NCBI GenBank assembly: GCA_964355675.1
Contig: CAYHEC010000004.1
Location: 124,001-188,000, forward strand
Source: CAMBDS01 sp964355675
GTDB taxonomy: Bacteria > Electryoneota > AABM5-125-24 > Hatepunaeales > Hatepunaeaceae
Direction of reading: 5' to 3'
DNA length: 64,000 nt
Shown: piece after piece, positions 19,859 to 29,164 of the stretch
How the letters are laid out: each line of letters starts with the position of its first letter
Numbering within the stretch: position 1 is the stretch's first letter
Made by a program: the position numbers and the translations under genes
The notes under the pieces: model-generated
Databases searched by the model: none
What the model was told of the DNA's origin: nothing
Seen by the model: only the letters and a program-made list of their open reading frames with translations

Positions 19859-19888
19859 AATTTACCCTTTTGGTGGTTACAAAGTCAA
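19859..19888 (-). promoter_or_regulatory. Putative sigma-70-type promoter of the rmlB operon
   Basis: On the minus strand TTGACT and TAAATT are separated by 18 bases, about 60 bases before the rmlB GTG. This is the only good match in the 132-base gap between the aldehyde dehydrogenase and rmlB, and no comparable promoter was seen between the 16 genes that follow. The assignment is by consensus only. Confidence 0.45.
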
Positions 19889-19931
19889 TTGCTTTCGCAC
19901 CAATGTACCTTTATGATTATTTGAACACGCA

Positions 19932-21356
19932 TTAATGAGGCGATGGAAGCACAAGCGTACGAAGTTCCGTCATCTCTTCGATAGCATACTTAACACCTTC
20001 TCGTCCAAATCCCGACTCCTTTACACCGCCGTAAGGATAGTTGTCGGCTCGAAACGTCGGTATATCGCCAATAATTACGCCCCCCACCTCCAATCGGTTG
20101 AAGGCGTTCATTGCTTGATTCAGGTCATTTGTGAAAATGCCCGTCTGTAATCCGTATTGCTGTGAATTTACCCAATCCACCGCTTCCTCAAATTTAGAGT
20201 AGCTCCTGAGCACAGTTACCGGTCCGAAAACTTCGTCTCGGCTGATACGGCACGAATCAGGGACGTCGATCATGATGGTCGGCGTGACCTTGTTACCGTT
20301 TCGGTAACCGCCTGTTAGTATTTTTCCATCCGCCTTGACGGCTTCGCTGATCCATTCCTCAATACGAATCGCTTCGTCAAGATCGATCATCGATGCAATT
20401 TCGGTTGAATCATCGATAGGATCACCCATCTTAAGACTTGCAACAAGTTGGACATATCTTTCTTTGAATGCCTCGAAGACGTCCTCCTGAACTAGGACGT
20501 GCTGTATAGAGATGCAGATTTGGCCGGAATAGGCATATCCTCCCACGACAATCCTCTTAACCGCGGCTTCCAAATCAGTGGTTGGTTCCACAATAACGAC
20601 TGCATTGCCGCCAAGTTCAAGACAGACGCGCTTTTTCACCGCGCGCTGTTTTATTCCCCACCCGACTGCTCCCGAGCCAGTAAAGGTTATCAACTTGACG
20701 CGCGGATCTTCGATCAGAGGCACCGCCAGTCGTGATTCACACGGAAGTATGTTGCAGGCTCCCTCGGGAAGACCTGCTTCGAGAAGAAGATTGCCCAACA
20801 TCAGCGCGGTCATCGGCGTAGAAGAAGCAGGTTTGAGATTTATAGCGCACGCAGAAGCAATCGCCGGAGCGACCTTATGCGCCACAAGATTCAACGGAAA
20901 ATTAAATGGAGATATACCAGTCACAAGACCCACCGGAAATCGGCTGACCAGAGCAATCCGGTCACCAGCGGCAGGAGTCACATCGACAGGCAGAATATGA
21001 CCTTCCAATTGTCGGACGGATTCGGCGGCGAGACGGAAAGTTGACTCGGCACGAATGGCTTCAGCTCGAGCTTCGCGGATAGGTTTACCGCTCTCGAGGG
21101 TGATAGTTCGTGCAAGTACTTCCTTGCGGGAAGCAATTAAATCGGCGGCTTTATGAAGGATGTCAGCCCTCTGATAAGCACGAAGATTTCGCATTGTCGC
21201 CGATGCCCTCGCGCCGAGGCTGAGAGACTCTGAAATCTGCTCACTTCCAGCGAAGCAGACCTCGCCAACCTCTTCCCCGCTCCAAGGACTGCAAATGGTC
21301 TTGGTTTGGTTAGTCTCGACCTGTTTGCCGTTCAAAATGATACGATGAGGATTCAT
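19932..21356 (-). CDS. NAD(P)-dependent aldehyde dehydrogenase
   Basis: This 474-residue member of the ALDH superfamily oxidises an aldehyde to the acid (or CoA ester) with NAD(P). Motifs include ISPFNFPLNLVAHKVAPAIA and the KPAS cofactor contact, GSGAVGWGIK, the general base in LELGGNAVVIVE and the nucleophile cysteine in SGQICISIQH. EVFGPVTVLRSY and the C-terminal GGVKESGFGREG are in place. The substrate is unclear; lactaldehyde, succinate semialdehyde and glyceraldehyde-3-phosphate are all possible. The ATG at 21356 matches the normal family length; a TTG at 21413 would add 19 atypical residues. It stands alone, with repeats upstream and the rmlB promoter downstream. Confidence 0.9.
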   Translation of the reverse strand: MNPHRIILNGKQVETNQTKTICSPWSGEEVGEVCFAGSEQISESLSLGARASATMRNLRAYQRADILHKAADLIASRKEVLARTITLESGKPIREARAEAIRAESTFRLAAESVRQLEGHILPVDVTPAAGDRIALVSRFPVGLVTGISPFNFPLNLVAHKVAPAIASACAINLKPASSTPMTALMLGNLLLEAGLPEGACNILPCESRLAVPLIEDPRVKLITFTGSGAVGWGIKQRAVKKRVCLELGGNAVVIVEPTTDLEAAVKRIVVGGYAYSGQICISIQHVLVQEDVFEAFKERYVQLVASLKMGDPIDDSTEIASMIDLDEAIRIEEWISEAVKADGKILTGGYRNGNKVTPTIMIDVPDSCRISRDEVFGPVTVLRSYSKFEEAVDWVNSQQYGLQTGIFTNDLNQAMNAFNRLEVGGVIIGDIPTFRADNYPYGGVKESGFGREGVKYAIEEMTELRTLVLPSPH

Positions 21357-21424
21357 GCGCTTTTCAGATAATATTATTCTAATGGTGTGCTGTCGCGTGC
21401 CCTCACTTGACAACTATTAATAAA

Positions 21425-21554
21425 GGTCTGCTGAAAAACTCCTGTGGAGTTCAGGCGGACGCCCTCGTCCGCCCTTTCACTGTGCTTAGGAACAACGGCG
21501 GACGAGGGCGTCCGCCTGAACATTTCGGTTCATTTTCAACTTTTTCAGCAGACC
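21425..21554. repeat. 130-bp MITE-like inverted repeat
   Basis: The outer arms (GGTCTGCTGAAAAA at 21425-21438 and its exact complement at 21541-21554) enclose a second perfect 24-base pair of arms at 21450-21473 and 21497-21520. Each inner arm is itself palindromic (GGCGGACG, four-base loop, CGTCCGCC). There is no open reading frame inside. It fits a non-autonomous mobile element or a REP/BIME-like structure; no transposase is in the window. Confidence 0.8.
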
Positions 21555-21580
21555 CTAATTTAGTCAAGTAATGGTAATTC

Positions 21581-21665
21581 TTGGAGAGCGGCTTTTCAAG
21601 CCGCTCTTGCCCACACGTTTTGGGCTTTCAAGCCTATTAGAGCGGCTTGAAAAGCCGCTCTCCAA
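21581..21665. repeat. 85-bp perfect inverted repeat with palindromic arms
   Basis: Two 27-base arms (21581-21607 and 21639-21665) are exact reverse complements. Each arm holds the palindrome GAGCGGCTTTTCAAGCCGCTC-like core, so several hairpins or a cruciform can form. The 31-base spacer carries a related GGGCTTTCAAGCC. With the 130-bp repeat next to it, it fills most of the 443-base gap between the aldehyde dehydrogenase and the cargo gene; no coding sequence is visible there. Confidence 0.75.
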
Positions 21666-21730
21666 GTGAATTTCACTATAATATGCCCACATACTTAATG
21701 GTAACTCCTGCCAATTCGAATTGTTCCTTA

Positions 21731-21773
21731 TCAAAGAAAGACCCCCCGACCGACTTCAGCGCCGGCCGGGGGG
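21731..21773 (-). terminator. Rho-independent terminator of the 1948-residue cargo gene
   Basis: On the minus strand a GC-rich hairpin (CCCCCC of 21742-21747 pairing with the GGGGGG of 21768-21773, extended by CCG/CGG) is followed by CTTTCTTTG. It lies 27 bases after the stop of the gene ending at 21800. A T-run on the other side means it might also work in the plus direction. Confidence 0.75.
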
Positions 21774-21799
21774 CTTTTGCAATCAGGAAGATCGGTGAA

Positions 21800-24700
21800 C
21801 TACCGAACCAGAATTGCTTTCTGCATTCCGACAAACGACCCGGACTGCATCTTGATCAGATAGATACCTGAGGTCATGCCCTCCGCCATCCAGTTCAGCT
21901 CGTACTGGCCGGCCTGATGATAACCTGCGGCGAGCTCTGCTACCATGCGGCCATGCATATCCCAGACACTCACTTGGACGTCTCCCGGAGTCGGCAGACC
22001 AATCCGGAGGGTCGTGCGGTTATTGAACGGATTCGGGTAACTATTTGAGATAAAGTAGTCCTGCGGCATCTCTGCATGTGGAATCTCAGTTATCTCAAGC
22101 GCTTTGGCAGTGAACGCAAAATTGTTATTTGCGGCCGGGACGTTGCGTTGGTTCTGTTGCGGCACAAGCATCCCACGATCGACCGCAATCACTTTCCAGT
22201 TGACAGTTATATCGCGATCTCTAAGAATACCTCCAAAGAGGCTGTCATAAGGAGGAGTGTAACTCGTCATCGACAGAGTGTCGAACTTCAGCGTGTCATC
22301 GATGCCGGGAATCCAAGCACGGAAATAATATCTAACCGAGTCGATTTCCCAAGGATTCTGGATTGCTTGCTCCCAAGAGAAATTGAATGGTCCAAGAGAA
22401 TCAGCATTTTCGAAGTTGTGGTTGTTTTCAGGAGTAAGCAACCTGAAAGCCCCACCACCACCGGCACGTGCATCCGGTAAATCGTTGACGTCCGGCGTTA
22501 TCGTAATGGTGAAGAACGACGTGTCGAAATCGCCTGCTCGGTCAGTGGCGATAACAACTACGGTATCTGAACTCATTCGACGGTTTTCGAGATCGTATGT
22601 GTTGTAGTTCGGAGCAAATTGGCGACTCAGCGTGCTGGTCTGGGCATTGACCACAAGACCAAGCTCCTCAGCGCCACGGACGGTAAAGACAAGTGCATCA
22701 CCGACATCAACATCTCTGAACTTGAGGCTCAGGCGGATGATATCTCTTCGGTTGGGGTCAACATCTTCGACGATGAGAGGGTTAACGCCAAGGTTTGGTA
22801 TGAGAGGCATAATGAATGTCGGCCTGTCGTTGACGGACGCTACTGTTACGTGGATCGTATGACGAACCTCGTTTGGCGCTTGGGCGCGGTCACGGCAGTA
22901 CACAATCACATCATATTCCCCAAAGGTATTAACGCGTGGCTGGACACTGACTTCTGTCGTCTGGACATTGTATTGCACCTGCAAATCTGCTGGCAAGGGA
23001 GCCACGACGCCAAAGTTGAGCTGGTCACCTTGATCGGGATCGATCCAGTGGTTGTCGTTCAACGTAGCAATGACTGTTCGCGCCGCATCTTCTTGCAAGT
23101 TAGCATCGGGAATAGGATGTGGCTCAGCGAGTTGCTGATTGTCATCAAGATAGACTGGCGGATCATTGATGTTGCGAACATTGATGGTCAGGGCAAGATT
23201 GTCTTGTCCGCCATCGGCGTCCGTCATCCGAACAACAGTATTATACTGCCCAATGTCCGCGGCGACTGGTTGCCAGGCAAGATGAGCCGTGCCATCGCGG
23301 TTGTCGGTAAATTGAGCCGCATCGGGAAGCCCTCCACGATCGGGCATGGTCCAGACAATTGCCTGCCCCTGACTTTCAATATCAGTACCATTGAATACCA
23401 AATCGGCGTTCTGGCGCTCATCGATATTCCAAACGAATGCGTCGTTTCGTGTCGGTTCGGTAATTCCGGGCAGATCGTTGACTGAGTTAAAGTGAACCGT
23501 GAAAGCATAATCCACGAATAAGTCGCGCACCGGCACTCCGGCGGGGTCGGACGCATCCGCATCGATGATACTTGCTCCATCAACGCCGCGTAAGTCTCTT
23601 CCCGGCATTCCTCCTTGCTGGTCATCAGCGCGAATGACAACGGCGACGTCGCCAAAGAAGTTTGGCGGGGGACCTAACTCGAATACCTGAACTCCGCCGA
23701 ACAATACTGTTCTGTTGAACATATTGGGATTGACGGAGACCGGACGGAACAACATTGGGTTTCCGTCAGGATCGTTGAACATGACGTTAAGATTCTCCAC
23801 CACTGTAAATCGAGGCGGATTGTCACGCATCTGCGGATCCTCGTCGAAGGTCACCACGTCATTCTGAAATGGGTTGGCGACGATGGGTCGTTGATTGACG
23901 TTGCTTAGTGTCACCATGACGGTCACAATATCAGTGATATTGCCGTAAGTAGCTTGGAAACGCAGTGCGTAAGGGCGATTTCTAAATGCGTTGAAATTGG
24001 TCTCCCAACGGAAATCGGCAGTATTGTCATTGTTGTCGGTGAAGGTAACGTTACCGGCATTTTGAGCGATTGTATCGCGGTCATTAAAGGTGAAGCGCAT
24101 GACGTCAGGAGGATTAGCGACGGTGAAATGAATATTGACAACTTCACCTTCACGGAGGTTAACTGCAGGAGGATTGGGGATTACAGCAACGACGCCCTCA
24201 ATCGAAATATTGACAACCGTGAAGCCATCAGCCGTCCAGATCAAATCTCCCTGAACCACCTCAGGCTCAATATTGTCATACTCATGGTTCTGGCTGAAAT
24301 CCCAGACCTTGAGCGTCATCGTCTCGTCTTGGGCAAAACCTTCGACACAGAAACGAGTGTCGGGATCATCATGCCAGGCGGCGATACCACAGACTCCCGG
24401 ATCCTCGACTGTTCCAACGCCAGCGCAAAGCCCGGCTTCGGTAAAGACGCCAACCTGATCCCCGATAGAGGCTGGTGCGCCACCCATCAGGAACTCTTCG
24501 ACAAGAATGCTGTGGTTTCGATCTGAAACCATGTAATCAAAATGTCCGCGTTCATCGGAGCCCATTCCGTTAGGACGGAAGGTGAATTGTTCCTGCCCCG
24601 GAGCGTCGTTGAAGACCGTCAGAACGCCCTCGTACGGAGCTACAGATGTCGGACGGAACGTGACGGTCACATCGATGGATTCACCAGCATGAAGTACGGT

Positions 24701-27646
24701 CGCCTGATTGTTGAAGTCGTGGGTGAACACGTTCATGTTCGAGGCGATCCGTGATACTGTAAGATCGACTCCACCAACGTTCTGAATATGGAAAACGTGC
24801 GACGCGTTGGTATTGAGGCGAACGGCTCCGAACTGGAAGATCGCGGGATCGACGCCGATTTGCGCTATATCGACCTCGCTGTTGCAACTAATGTCGAGTT
24901 CGGTAACAGCCTGTGTTTGGTAATTCTGCGGTCCGTCGAGATAAGTCGGTTCGCCAGCAAGTTCCTGACGCGTAGCACGATCCCAGACAAGGAAAGTGAA
25001 AGCTTCGCCGTTGGTGAAGCCATCCACGACTTCCGTGCCCCGGTCATCGCCCCAAGCGGCAAGACCAATAACCTCGCCTTGTTCTTCGATGACAGTGTGT
25101 CCAGCACAAAGTCCATTGGTGGTAAATATCGCGATTTCACTACCGGGCACAAGCGGCGCCTCTCTGTCTCCGGGCATATGGATAATCGCATGGTCAATCA
25201 GAATTGAGTGATTGCCATCGGTTACGCGATGATGGAAATGTGACGCCTCATTGACGGCGTCGCCTTCAGCATGGAACCTGATGACGCCATTGTTGGGATC
25301 ATCTGAAGTAATGACGATATTCGCCTCAAATGATCCTGCCTGAGCGGATCTGAAATTGACTGTCAGATCAAAAAACTCATTCGCTGGTACGTTACGTGGA
25401 TTCCCGGGCCAGTTGGTTGTAAATGTATTAGAACCTTCGATGGCGATATTCTCAAGTCTCATGAGACCACCGCCGATATTCTGAATTCTTAGGGTGTAGG
25501 TTCCTTGCGTGTTGATCAGAAGCGTGCCGAAGAAATGGTTCGGTTCAGCGAGGTGAATTTCTGGTTCGCGGCGTACATCGACTCCGAAACCGTTCATGTC
25601 CACATAGAGTACTGAATCAACTGGATCATCTGAGGTAATCGTCAGTCGTCCATTGTACTCAACATCCTGTTCTTCCGGGCTGAATGTTACGGTAATGTCG
25701 CGTGATTCACCGAGGGCAAGCTCGAATTGACCATCGAAATCAGTCGTGAAGGAATTGAGGTCGGGGTCGATACCCAACACATTCAAAGCGCCGCGCCCTT
25801 GATTGGTAACTGTCAGAATCCAATCCTCCCCTTCACCTACAGGAACCTGTCCATAGAAGTGATCGGTCTCGCTGAGCGAAATATCCGGCAGAGGATCTCC
25901 GACGTTGGCAGAAAGAGAGAGAATCGTCAAAGCGTCACTGCTGTAACCTTCCGGACCTTCCGTGTATTCAGGCGCACCCCAAGCTTCGACACGGGTATTG
26001 ACATCCCAGACCTTAAAGGAGAATGGTTCATCAGCGGTGAAACCGTCGATGATGTCGGTCGATTCGTCGTCGCCATAAGCGGCGATTCCGACCTGTCCGT
26101 CACGGGCAACAACACCTGCACCGGCACAAAGCCCTGATTCGGTAAAGACCGCGACTTCGCCGCCTTCAGCCATTTGAGCGCCCTCGAACAGACTTGCGGT
26201 GATCAGAATCGTGTGATTAATGCCAGTATTGTAGGTTTGAAAATGGACGGCATTGGCGGCTACGCCCACGCCCGATACCGGAATTGAGAGTTCACCATTT
26301 TCTTCATCGTTGCTGAAAACCGTCAAAGAGCCCTCATAGAAGGCCGCACCACCAGGGTTAAATGAAGTATTGATATGGAGAAAATCTCCGGAACGAAGGC
26401 GAATGGCGTCGTTCCCGAATTCGACGCTGAATGCGTCATCACTGCTCTGGGCGCCGGTAACGAGCAGGTCACTGCCACCTTCGTTGATGACAACCATACG
26501 CCATGAGGCGCTCTGCCCGGCGACAACGGCTCCGTAAAAGTGCTCGCTCGCCGTAATAACGGCTACAGCGGCCTGTCCCTCTGCCATACCTTCGCCATAA
26601 AGCGGCAGGTTGACAACTTCATTATCAGGATCGTTAGAAGTGATGGCGAGGTTAGTCTCGTATGCTCTTCCCTCACTGGGATTGAAGGTGATGACCGCTT
26701 CATACCGCGCTCCACCTGCTATCTCGATATGAGGATCGAAGTCATAAGAAAAGGCCTCATCTCCGGTCGTCATGTCAGAAATTTCCAATGGGAGATCGCC
26801 TTCATTTGAGATGAAGACCGTCATATTGCGAGATTGTCCCACCATGACGCGCCCAAATCGTCGTTCGTTAGCGGAGAGGGCGATATTTGGCGCGAGCGGT
26901 TGTTCACCTGTTGCGGTTAGATGAATGGCAACTTCAGACTGGCCGGTAGCATTGGATCTTATTGTCAGATCCCCAGCGAAATCACCGGCGGCGTCCGGAG
27001 TGAAAGTTACCTCGACAGCAAGATTTTCACCAGCCGCGATATCGACCGCATTTTGGAAATCGGTGGTAAAAGCCTCATTAGTGCTCTGAATGCTCGCAAC
27101 CGTAAGAGGTGAATTTCCAACACTCTCTATCGCAAATTGCCAAACTCCCACACGTCCGACTCTGACCGCGCCAAAGTCATGGGCGTTTTCAGCGACCCGT
27201 ATTCTTGGAATCGCTTCACGATTAGCGGCTATATTGCAAACATTGAAATCATCGCGATGATAGACCCCTTCGCCGAATGTTACTTCTCTTTCGGCGTCCC
27301 ACTCCTCTTCAGCCTGATGATCCCAAACTTTAAAAGAGTATTCTTCACCATCGACAAATCCGTTAAATCCTTGTACGTCACGATCATCTCCCCACGCGGC
27401 GATACCAATGGGAAATCCGTCATCGGTAATCTTTGTGGCTCCGGCAAGAACCCCGTCTGGAGTGAAGCAACCTATTTCGTCGTCTGGAACAAGGGATTCA
27501 CCATCCAATGTTCCTTCTTCGACAAGGATGCTCATGTTTGCATCGTTGACCGGTGGATCATAAAAATCCGCCAATACGACGGGCGCCGAGGCCAGGAATG
27601 TGACCAGCAGCAGTAGCAACGGAATTGAGTTTCTAAAGCGATTCAT
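21800..27646 (-). CDS. Giant secreted T9SS cargo protein with HYDIN-like, cadherin-like and AAWGDD modules
   Basis: The protein has 1948 residues and an N-terminal signal peptide (about 1-26, ending VVLA). Four copies of the roughly 115-residue AAWGDD module lie near residues 28-145, 467-577, 802-925 and 1033-1152. Copy 3 reads NHSILI, GSEIAIFTTNGLCAG, LAAWGDD, GFTNGEAFTFLVWD. Between them are HYDIN/choice-of-anchor-D-like domains (FGAVRVG, VTFTPDAAGDFAGDLTI, SNDPDNE patterns). From about 1155 to 1780 come cadherin or Ig-like domains with DPDG and VNDLP/INDPP linkers. Residues 1865-1948 form a type A sorting domain (SYPNPFNNRTTLRIGLP, ending MQKAILVR). The ATG has GGGAGG five bases upstream. 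It probably acts at the cell surface, perhaps in adhesion or matrix; no catalytic domain was seen. Confidence 0.9.
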   Translation of the reverse strand: MNRFRNSIPLLLLLVTFLASAPVVLADFYDPPVNDANMSILVEEGTLDGESLVPDDEIGCFTPDGVLAGATKITDDGFPIGIAAWGDDRDVQGFNGFVDGEEYSFKVWDHQAEEEWDAEREVTFGEGVYHRDDFNVCNIAANREAIPRIRVAENAHDFGAVRVGRVGVWQFAIESVGNSPLTVASIQSTNEAFTTDFQNAVDIAAGENLAVEVTFTPDAAGDFAGDLTIRSNATGQSEVAIHLTATGEQPLAPNIALSANERRFGRVMVGQSRNMTVFISNEGDLPLEISDMTTGDEAFSYDFDPHIEIAGGARYEAVITFNPSEGRAYETNLAITSNDPDNEVVNLPLYGEGMAEGQAAVAVITASEHFYGAVVAGQSASWRMVVINEGGSDLLVTGAQSSDDAFSVEFGNDAIRLRSGDFLHINTSFNPGGAAFYEGSLTVFSNDEENGELSIPVSGVGVAANAVHFQTYNTGINHTILITASLFEGAQMAEGGEVAVFTESGLCAGAGVVARDGQVGIAAYGDDESTDIIDGFTADEPFSFKVWDVNTRVEAWGAPEYTEGPEGYSSDALTILSLSANVGDPLPDISLSETDHFYGQVPVGEGEDWILTVTNQGRGALNVLGIDPDLNSFTTDFDGQFELALGESRDITVTFSPEEQDVEYNGRLTITSDDPVDSVLYVDMNGFGVDVRREPEIHLAEPNHFFGTLLINTQGTYTLRIQNIGGGLMRLENIAIEGSNTFTTNWPGNPRNVPANEFFDLTVNFRSAQAGSFEANIVITSDDPNNGVIRFHAEGDAVNEASHFHHRVTDGNHSILIDHAIIHMPGDREAPLVPGSEIAIFTTNGLCAGHTVIEEQGEVIGLAAWGDDRGTEVVDGFTNGEAFTFLVWDRATRQELAGEPTYLDGPQNYQTQAVTELDISCNSEVDIAQIGVDPAIFQFGAVRLNTNASHVFHIQNVGGVDLTVSRIASNMNVFTHDFNNQATVLHAGESIDVTVTFRPTSVAPYEGVLTVFNDAPGQEQFTFRPNGMGSDERGHFDYMVSDRNHSILVEEFLMGGAPASIGDQVGVFTEAGLCAGVGTVEDPGVCGIAAWHDDPDTRFCVEGFAQDETMTLKVWDFSQNHEYDNIEPEVVQGDLIWTADGFTVVNISIEGVVAVIPNPPAVNLREGEVVNIHFTVANPPDVMRFTFNDRDTIAQNAGNVTFTDNNDNTADFRWETNFNAFRNRPYALRFQATYGNITDIVTVMVTLSNVNQRPIVANPFQNDVVTFDEDPQMRDNPPRFTVVENLNVMFNDPDGNPMLFRPVSVNPNMFNRTVLFGGVQVFELGPPPNFFGDVAVVIRADDQQGGMPGRDLRGVDGASIIDADASDPAGVPVRDLFVDYAFTVHFNSVNDLPGITEPTRNDAFVWNIDERQNADLVFNGTDIESQGQAIVWTMPDRGGLPDAAQFTDNRDGTAHLAWQPVAADIGQYNTVVRMTDADGGQDNLALTINVRNINDPPVYLDDNQQLAEPHPIPDANLQEDAARTVIATLNDNHWIDPDQGDQLNFGVVAPLPADLQVQYNVQTTEVSVQPRVNTFGEYDVIVYCRDRAQAPNEVRHTIHVTVASVNDRPTFIMPLIPNLGVNPLIVEDVDPNRRDIIRLSLKFRDVDVGDALVFTVRGAEELGLVVNAQTSTLSRQFAPNYNTYDLENRRMSSDTVVVIATDRAGDFDTSFFTITITPDVNDLPDARAGGGGAFRLLTPENNHNFENADSLGPFNFSWEQAIQNPWEIDSVRYYFRAWIPGIDDTLKFDTLSMTSYTPPYDSLFGGILRDRDITVNWKVIAVDRGMLVPQQNQRNVPAANNNFAFTAKALEITEIPHAEMPQDYFISNSYPNPFNNRTTLRIGLPTPGDVQVSVWDMHGRMVAELAAGYHQAGQYELNWMAEGMTSGIYLIKMQSGSFVGMQKAILVR

Positions 27647-27711
27647 CTGCCCTCCCTAACTTTACGGCAACGTTTGAGCGCCAATACGCCATTTCTTTTC
27701 CTCAAGTCAAC

Positions 27712-27731
27712 AAGTGGCAAATACGCCACTT
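27712..27731. other. Short hairpin in the leader of the 1948-residue cargo gene
   Basis: AAGTGGC and GCCACTT form a perfect seven-base stem with a six-base loop, 66-85 bases before the ATG at 27646. It has no T-run on the minus strand, so it is not an obvious terminator; a role in the leader RNA is conceivable. Confidence 0.35.
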
Positions 27732-27877
27732 AGGTGTGTAACAGGTAATATTCCCGTCATTCAAGTAGAATTAGTATCAAAACTACTTTCGACGAGAAGG
27801 ACTTAAGCCTGATTAAAATACGGCGAAAGGTGATAATTGTCAAGCAATTTTCATCTTTCTACCCCTTATTTCTTATG

Positions 27878-27911
27878 TCAAGATAAAGATGTATGCTATC
27901 ACATCTCTTGA
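27878..27911 (-). terminator. Hairpin after the 356-residue cargo gene, weak terminator candidate
   Basis: Two stems in line (TCAAG/CTTGA and AGATGT/ACATCT, with a four-base bulge on one side) begin 24 bases after the stop at 27935. The downstream sequence on the minus strand lacks a clean T-run, so termination is uncertain. Confidence 0.35.
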
Positions 27912-27934
27912 CGAATGTCACTAAGGGACAATTT

Positions 27935-29005
27935 CTACCGAGTTAATGCCAAGGAAATTGAAGCCACCCCAAAAGACGACTCCAATTTGCAGAGATACTT
28001 CCCAGACGGAAGTGTTTCTATTTCAATAGGTATATTATGGATACCAGCGGTTATCTCTCCAAGGTGTTCACTAAATACCTGTCTGCCATCGAGACTGTAC
28101 ACAGAGATGATAATTTTCGATTCTCGCGGAAGCGCGTAAGAAATAAAAGTCCGACCATTGAATGGATTCGGGAATGCACCCAAAATTTCGAATTGTAAAG
28201 GAAGCACTCCCTCAAGTACGGATGAAACTGATATATTCCAAAGTCTGACTGTTGTATTTCCGTTTCTGGCAAATACTTCGTTACCTCTCAGCACCAACCA
28301 GTTTGTTGAATCGACCTGATAAAGGGAATCAACCGATAAATAGCTGAATTGAAAACTATCGCCGACTGAAAAGCCCTCGACAACATCTTCCGTAACGGGA
28401 TCGTCCTCAAAAGCCCACCCGGTCGCCGAGTCATTGGTCGCCCAAATTAGCAATCCAGCAACATCACCGTCCGGGGTTCGGATTGCCGCCTGATCGCCCG
28501 CTTCGGGGCCAATACCCACATCCCAATTATAAAATTCGGCTGAAGGACAAATAAACCGGTGCCTGTTTAGAGTTGGATGAATTTCGAACTGTGGTTCATT
28601 GTCAGCAAGTTCAATAATAAGCAAACCTCTATCCCGCCATATCCCGTCACCGGTCAAAAGATAGATTTTTCGCAAGGCAATTTCACGTTCGGCTGAGTCA
28701 TCCCAGCGTACAAAATACATGGAATCACCTTCTCGAAAGCCTTCGATGCTGTCTCTCGTCAAAACGTCGTCACCCCAGGCGGCTATACCCACTGGGAAGC
28801 CATCCACTATCGTTCCGCCTCCGCATCGACCTTCAGGAGTAAACAAGCCGAGTTCATCGCCCTGACCCCACAGACCAGCGGTCAAGTAACACTCTCTGAT
28901 AAGAACCGAGCAGTTGACGTCTGTTGTATCAAAATTAAAATAACTCGCTCGAGCAGTAACTGTCGATACAAGCAGAAAGGTTAGAGTAAGCGCTATGTTC
29001 TTCAT
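27935..29005 (-). CDS. Small secreted T9SS cargo with two AAWGDD modules
   Basis: This 356-residue protein has a signal peptide (about 1-20, ending TARA). The first AAWGDD module (about 22-133) is well kept: NCSVLI, GDELGLFTPEGRCGG, GIAAWGDD, GFREGDSMYFVRWD. A second, strongly diverged copy (about 150-262) keeps GDQAAIRTPDGDVAG and EGFSVGDSFQFSY but has lost AAWGDD. A type A sorting domain follows (about 270-356: AFPNPFNGRTFISYALP, ending SISLALTR). It is the minimal version of the giant neighbours and the best protein for studying the module alone. Ribosome site is weak (AAAG). The function is unknown. Confidence 0.85.
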   Translation of the reverse strand: MKNIALTLTFLLVSTVTARASYFNFDTTDVNCSVLIRECYLTAGLWGQGDELGLFTPEGRCGGGTIVDGFPVGIAAWGDDVLTRDSIEGFREGDSMYFVRWDDSAEREIALRKIYLLTGDGIWRDRGLLIIELADNEPQFEIHPTLNRHRFICPSAEFYNWDVGIGPEAGDQAAIRTPDGDVAGLLIWATNDSATGWAFEDDPVTEDVVEGFSVGDSFQFSYLSVDSLYQVDSTNWLVLRGNEVFARNGNTTVRLWNISVSSVLEGVLPLQFEILGAFPNPFNGRTFISYALPRESKIIISVYSLDGRQVFSEHLGEITAGIHNIPIEIETLPSGKYLCKLESSFGVASISLALTR

Positions 29006-29073
29006 TTAGTAATCTTTATGTTCATTTGACTTAAATTCCTATTTGCTACTCAAGTTCGTTAATCAAGAGGCAA

Positions 29074-29124
29074 ATTACAATCATTCTTGGAAGGCGGAAA
29101 CACCTTCTCCAAGGAAAATGTAAT
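29074..29124. repeat. Imperfect 51-bp palindrome after the 2905-residue cargo gene
   Basis: ATTACA at the left and TGTAAT at the right bracket CTTGGAAGG and CCTTCTCCAAG, so the whole segment can fold into one imperfect stem. It begins 41 bases after the stop at 29165. It lacks a T-run and may be a terminator-like hairpin or a degenerate repeat. Confidence 0.4.
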
Positions 29125-29164
29125 TCGATTGTACCCCCCTGTTAATCTCCATCCAACGAGTCAA

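Noticed and set aside
21425..21665. Insertion sequence
   Set aside because: There is no transposase reading frame inside or next to the inverted repeats, so only a non-autonomous or REP-like element can be claimed.
22619..23485. A long plus-strand frame of about 288 residues inside the 1948-residue cargo gene
   Set aside because: It lies wholly opposite a repeat-domain protein with signal peptide, sorting domain and strong ribosome site; its own sequence shows no family motif and similar mirror frames occur opposite other repeats.
27647..27934. Promoter of the 1948-residue cargo gene
   Set aside because: Several TTGA-like boxes are present, but none has a convincing -10 partner, so no position is given.
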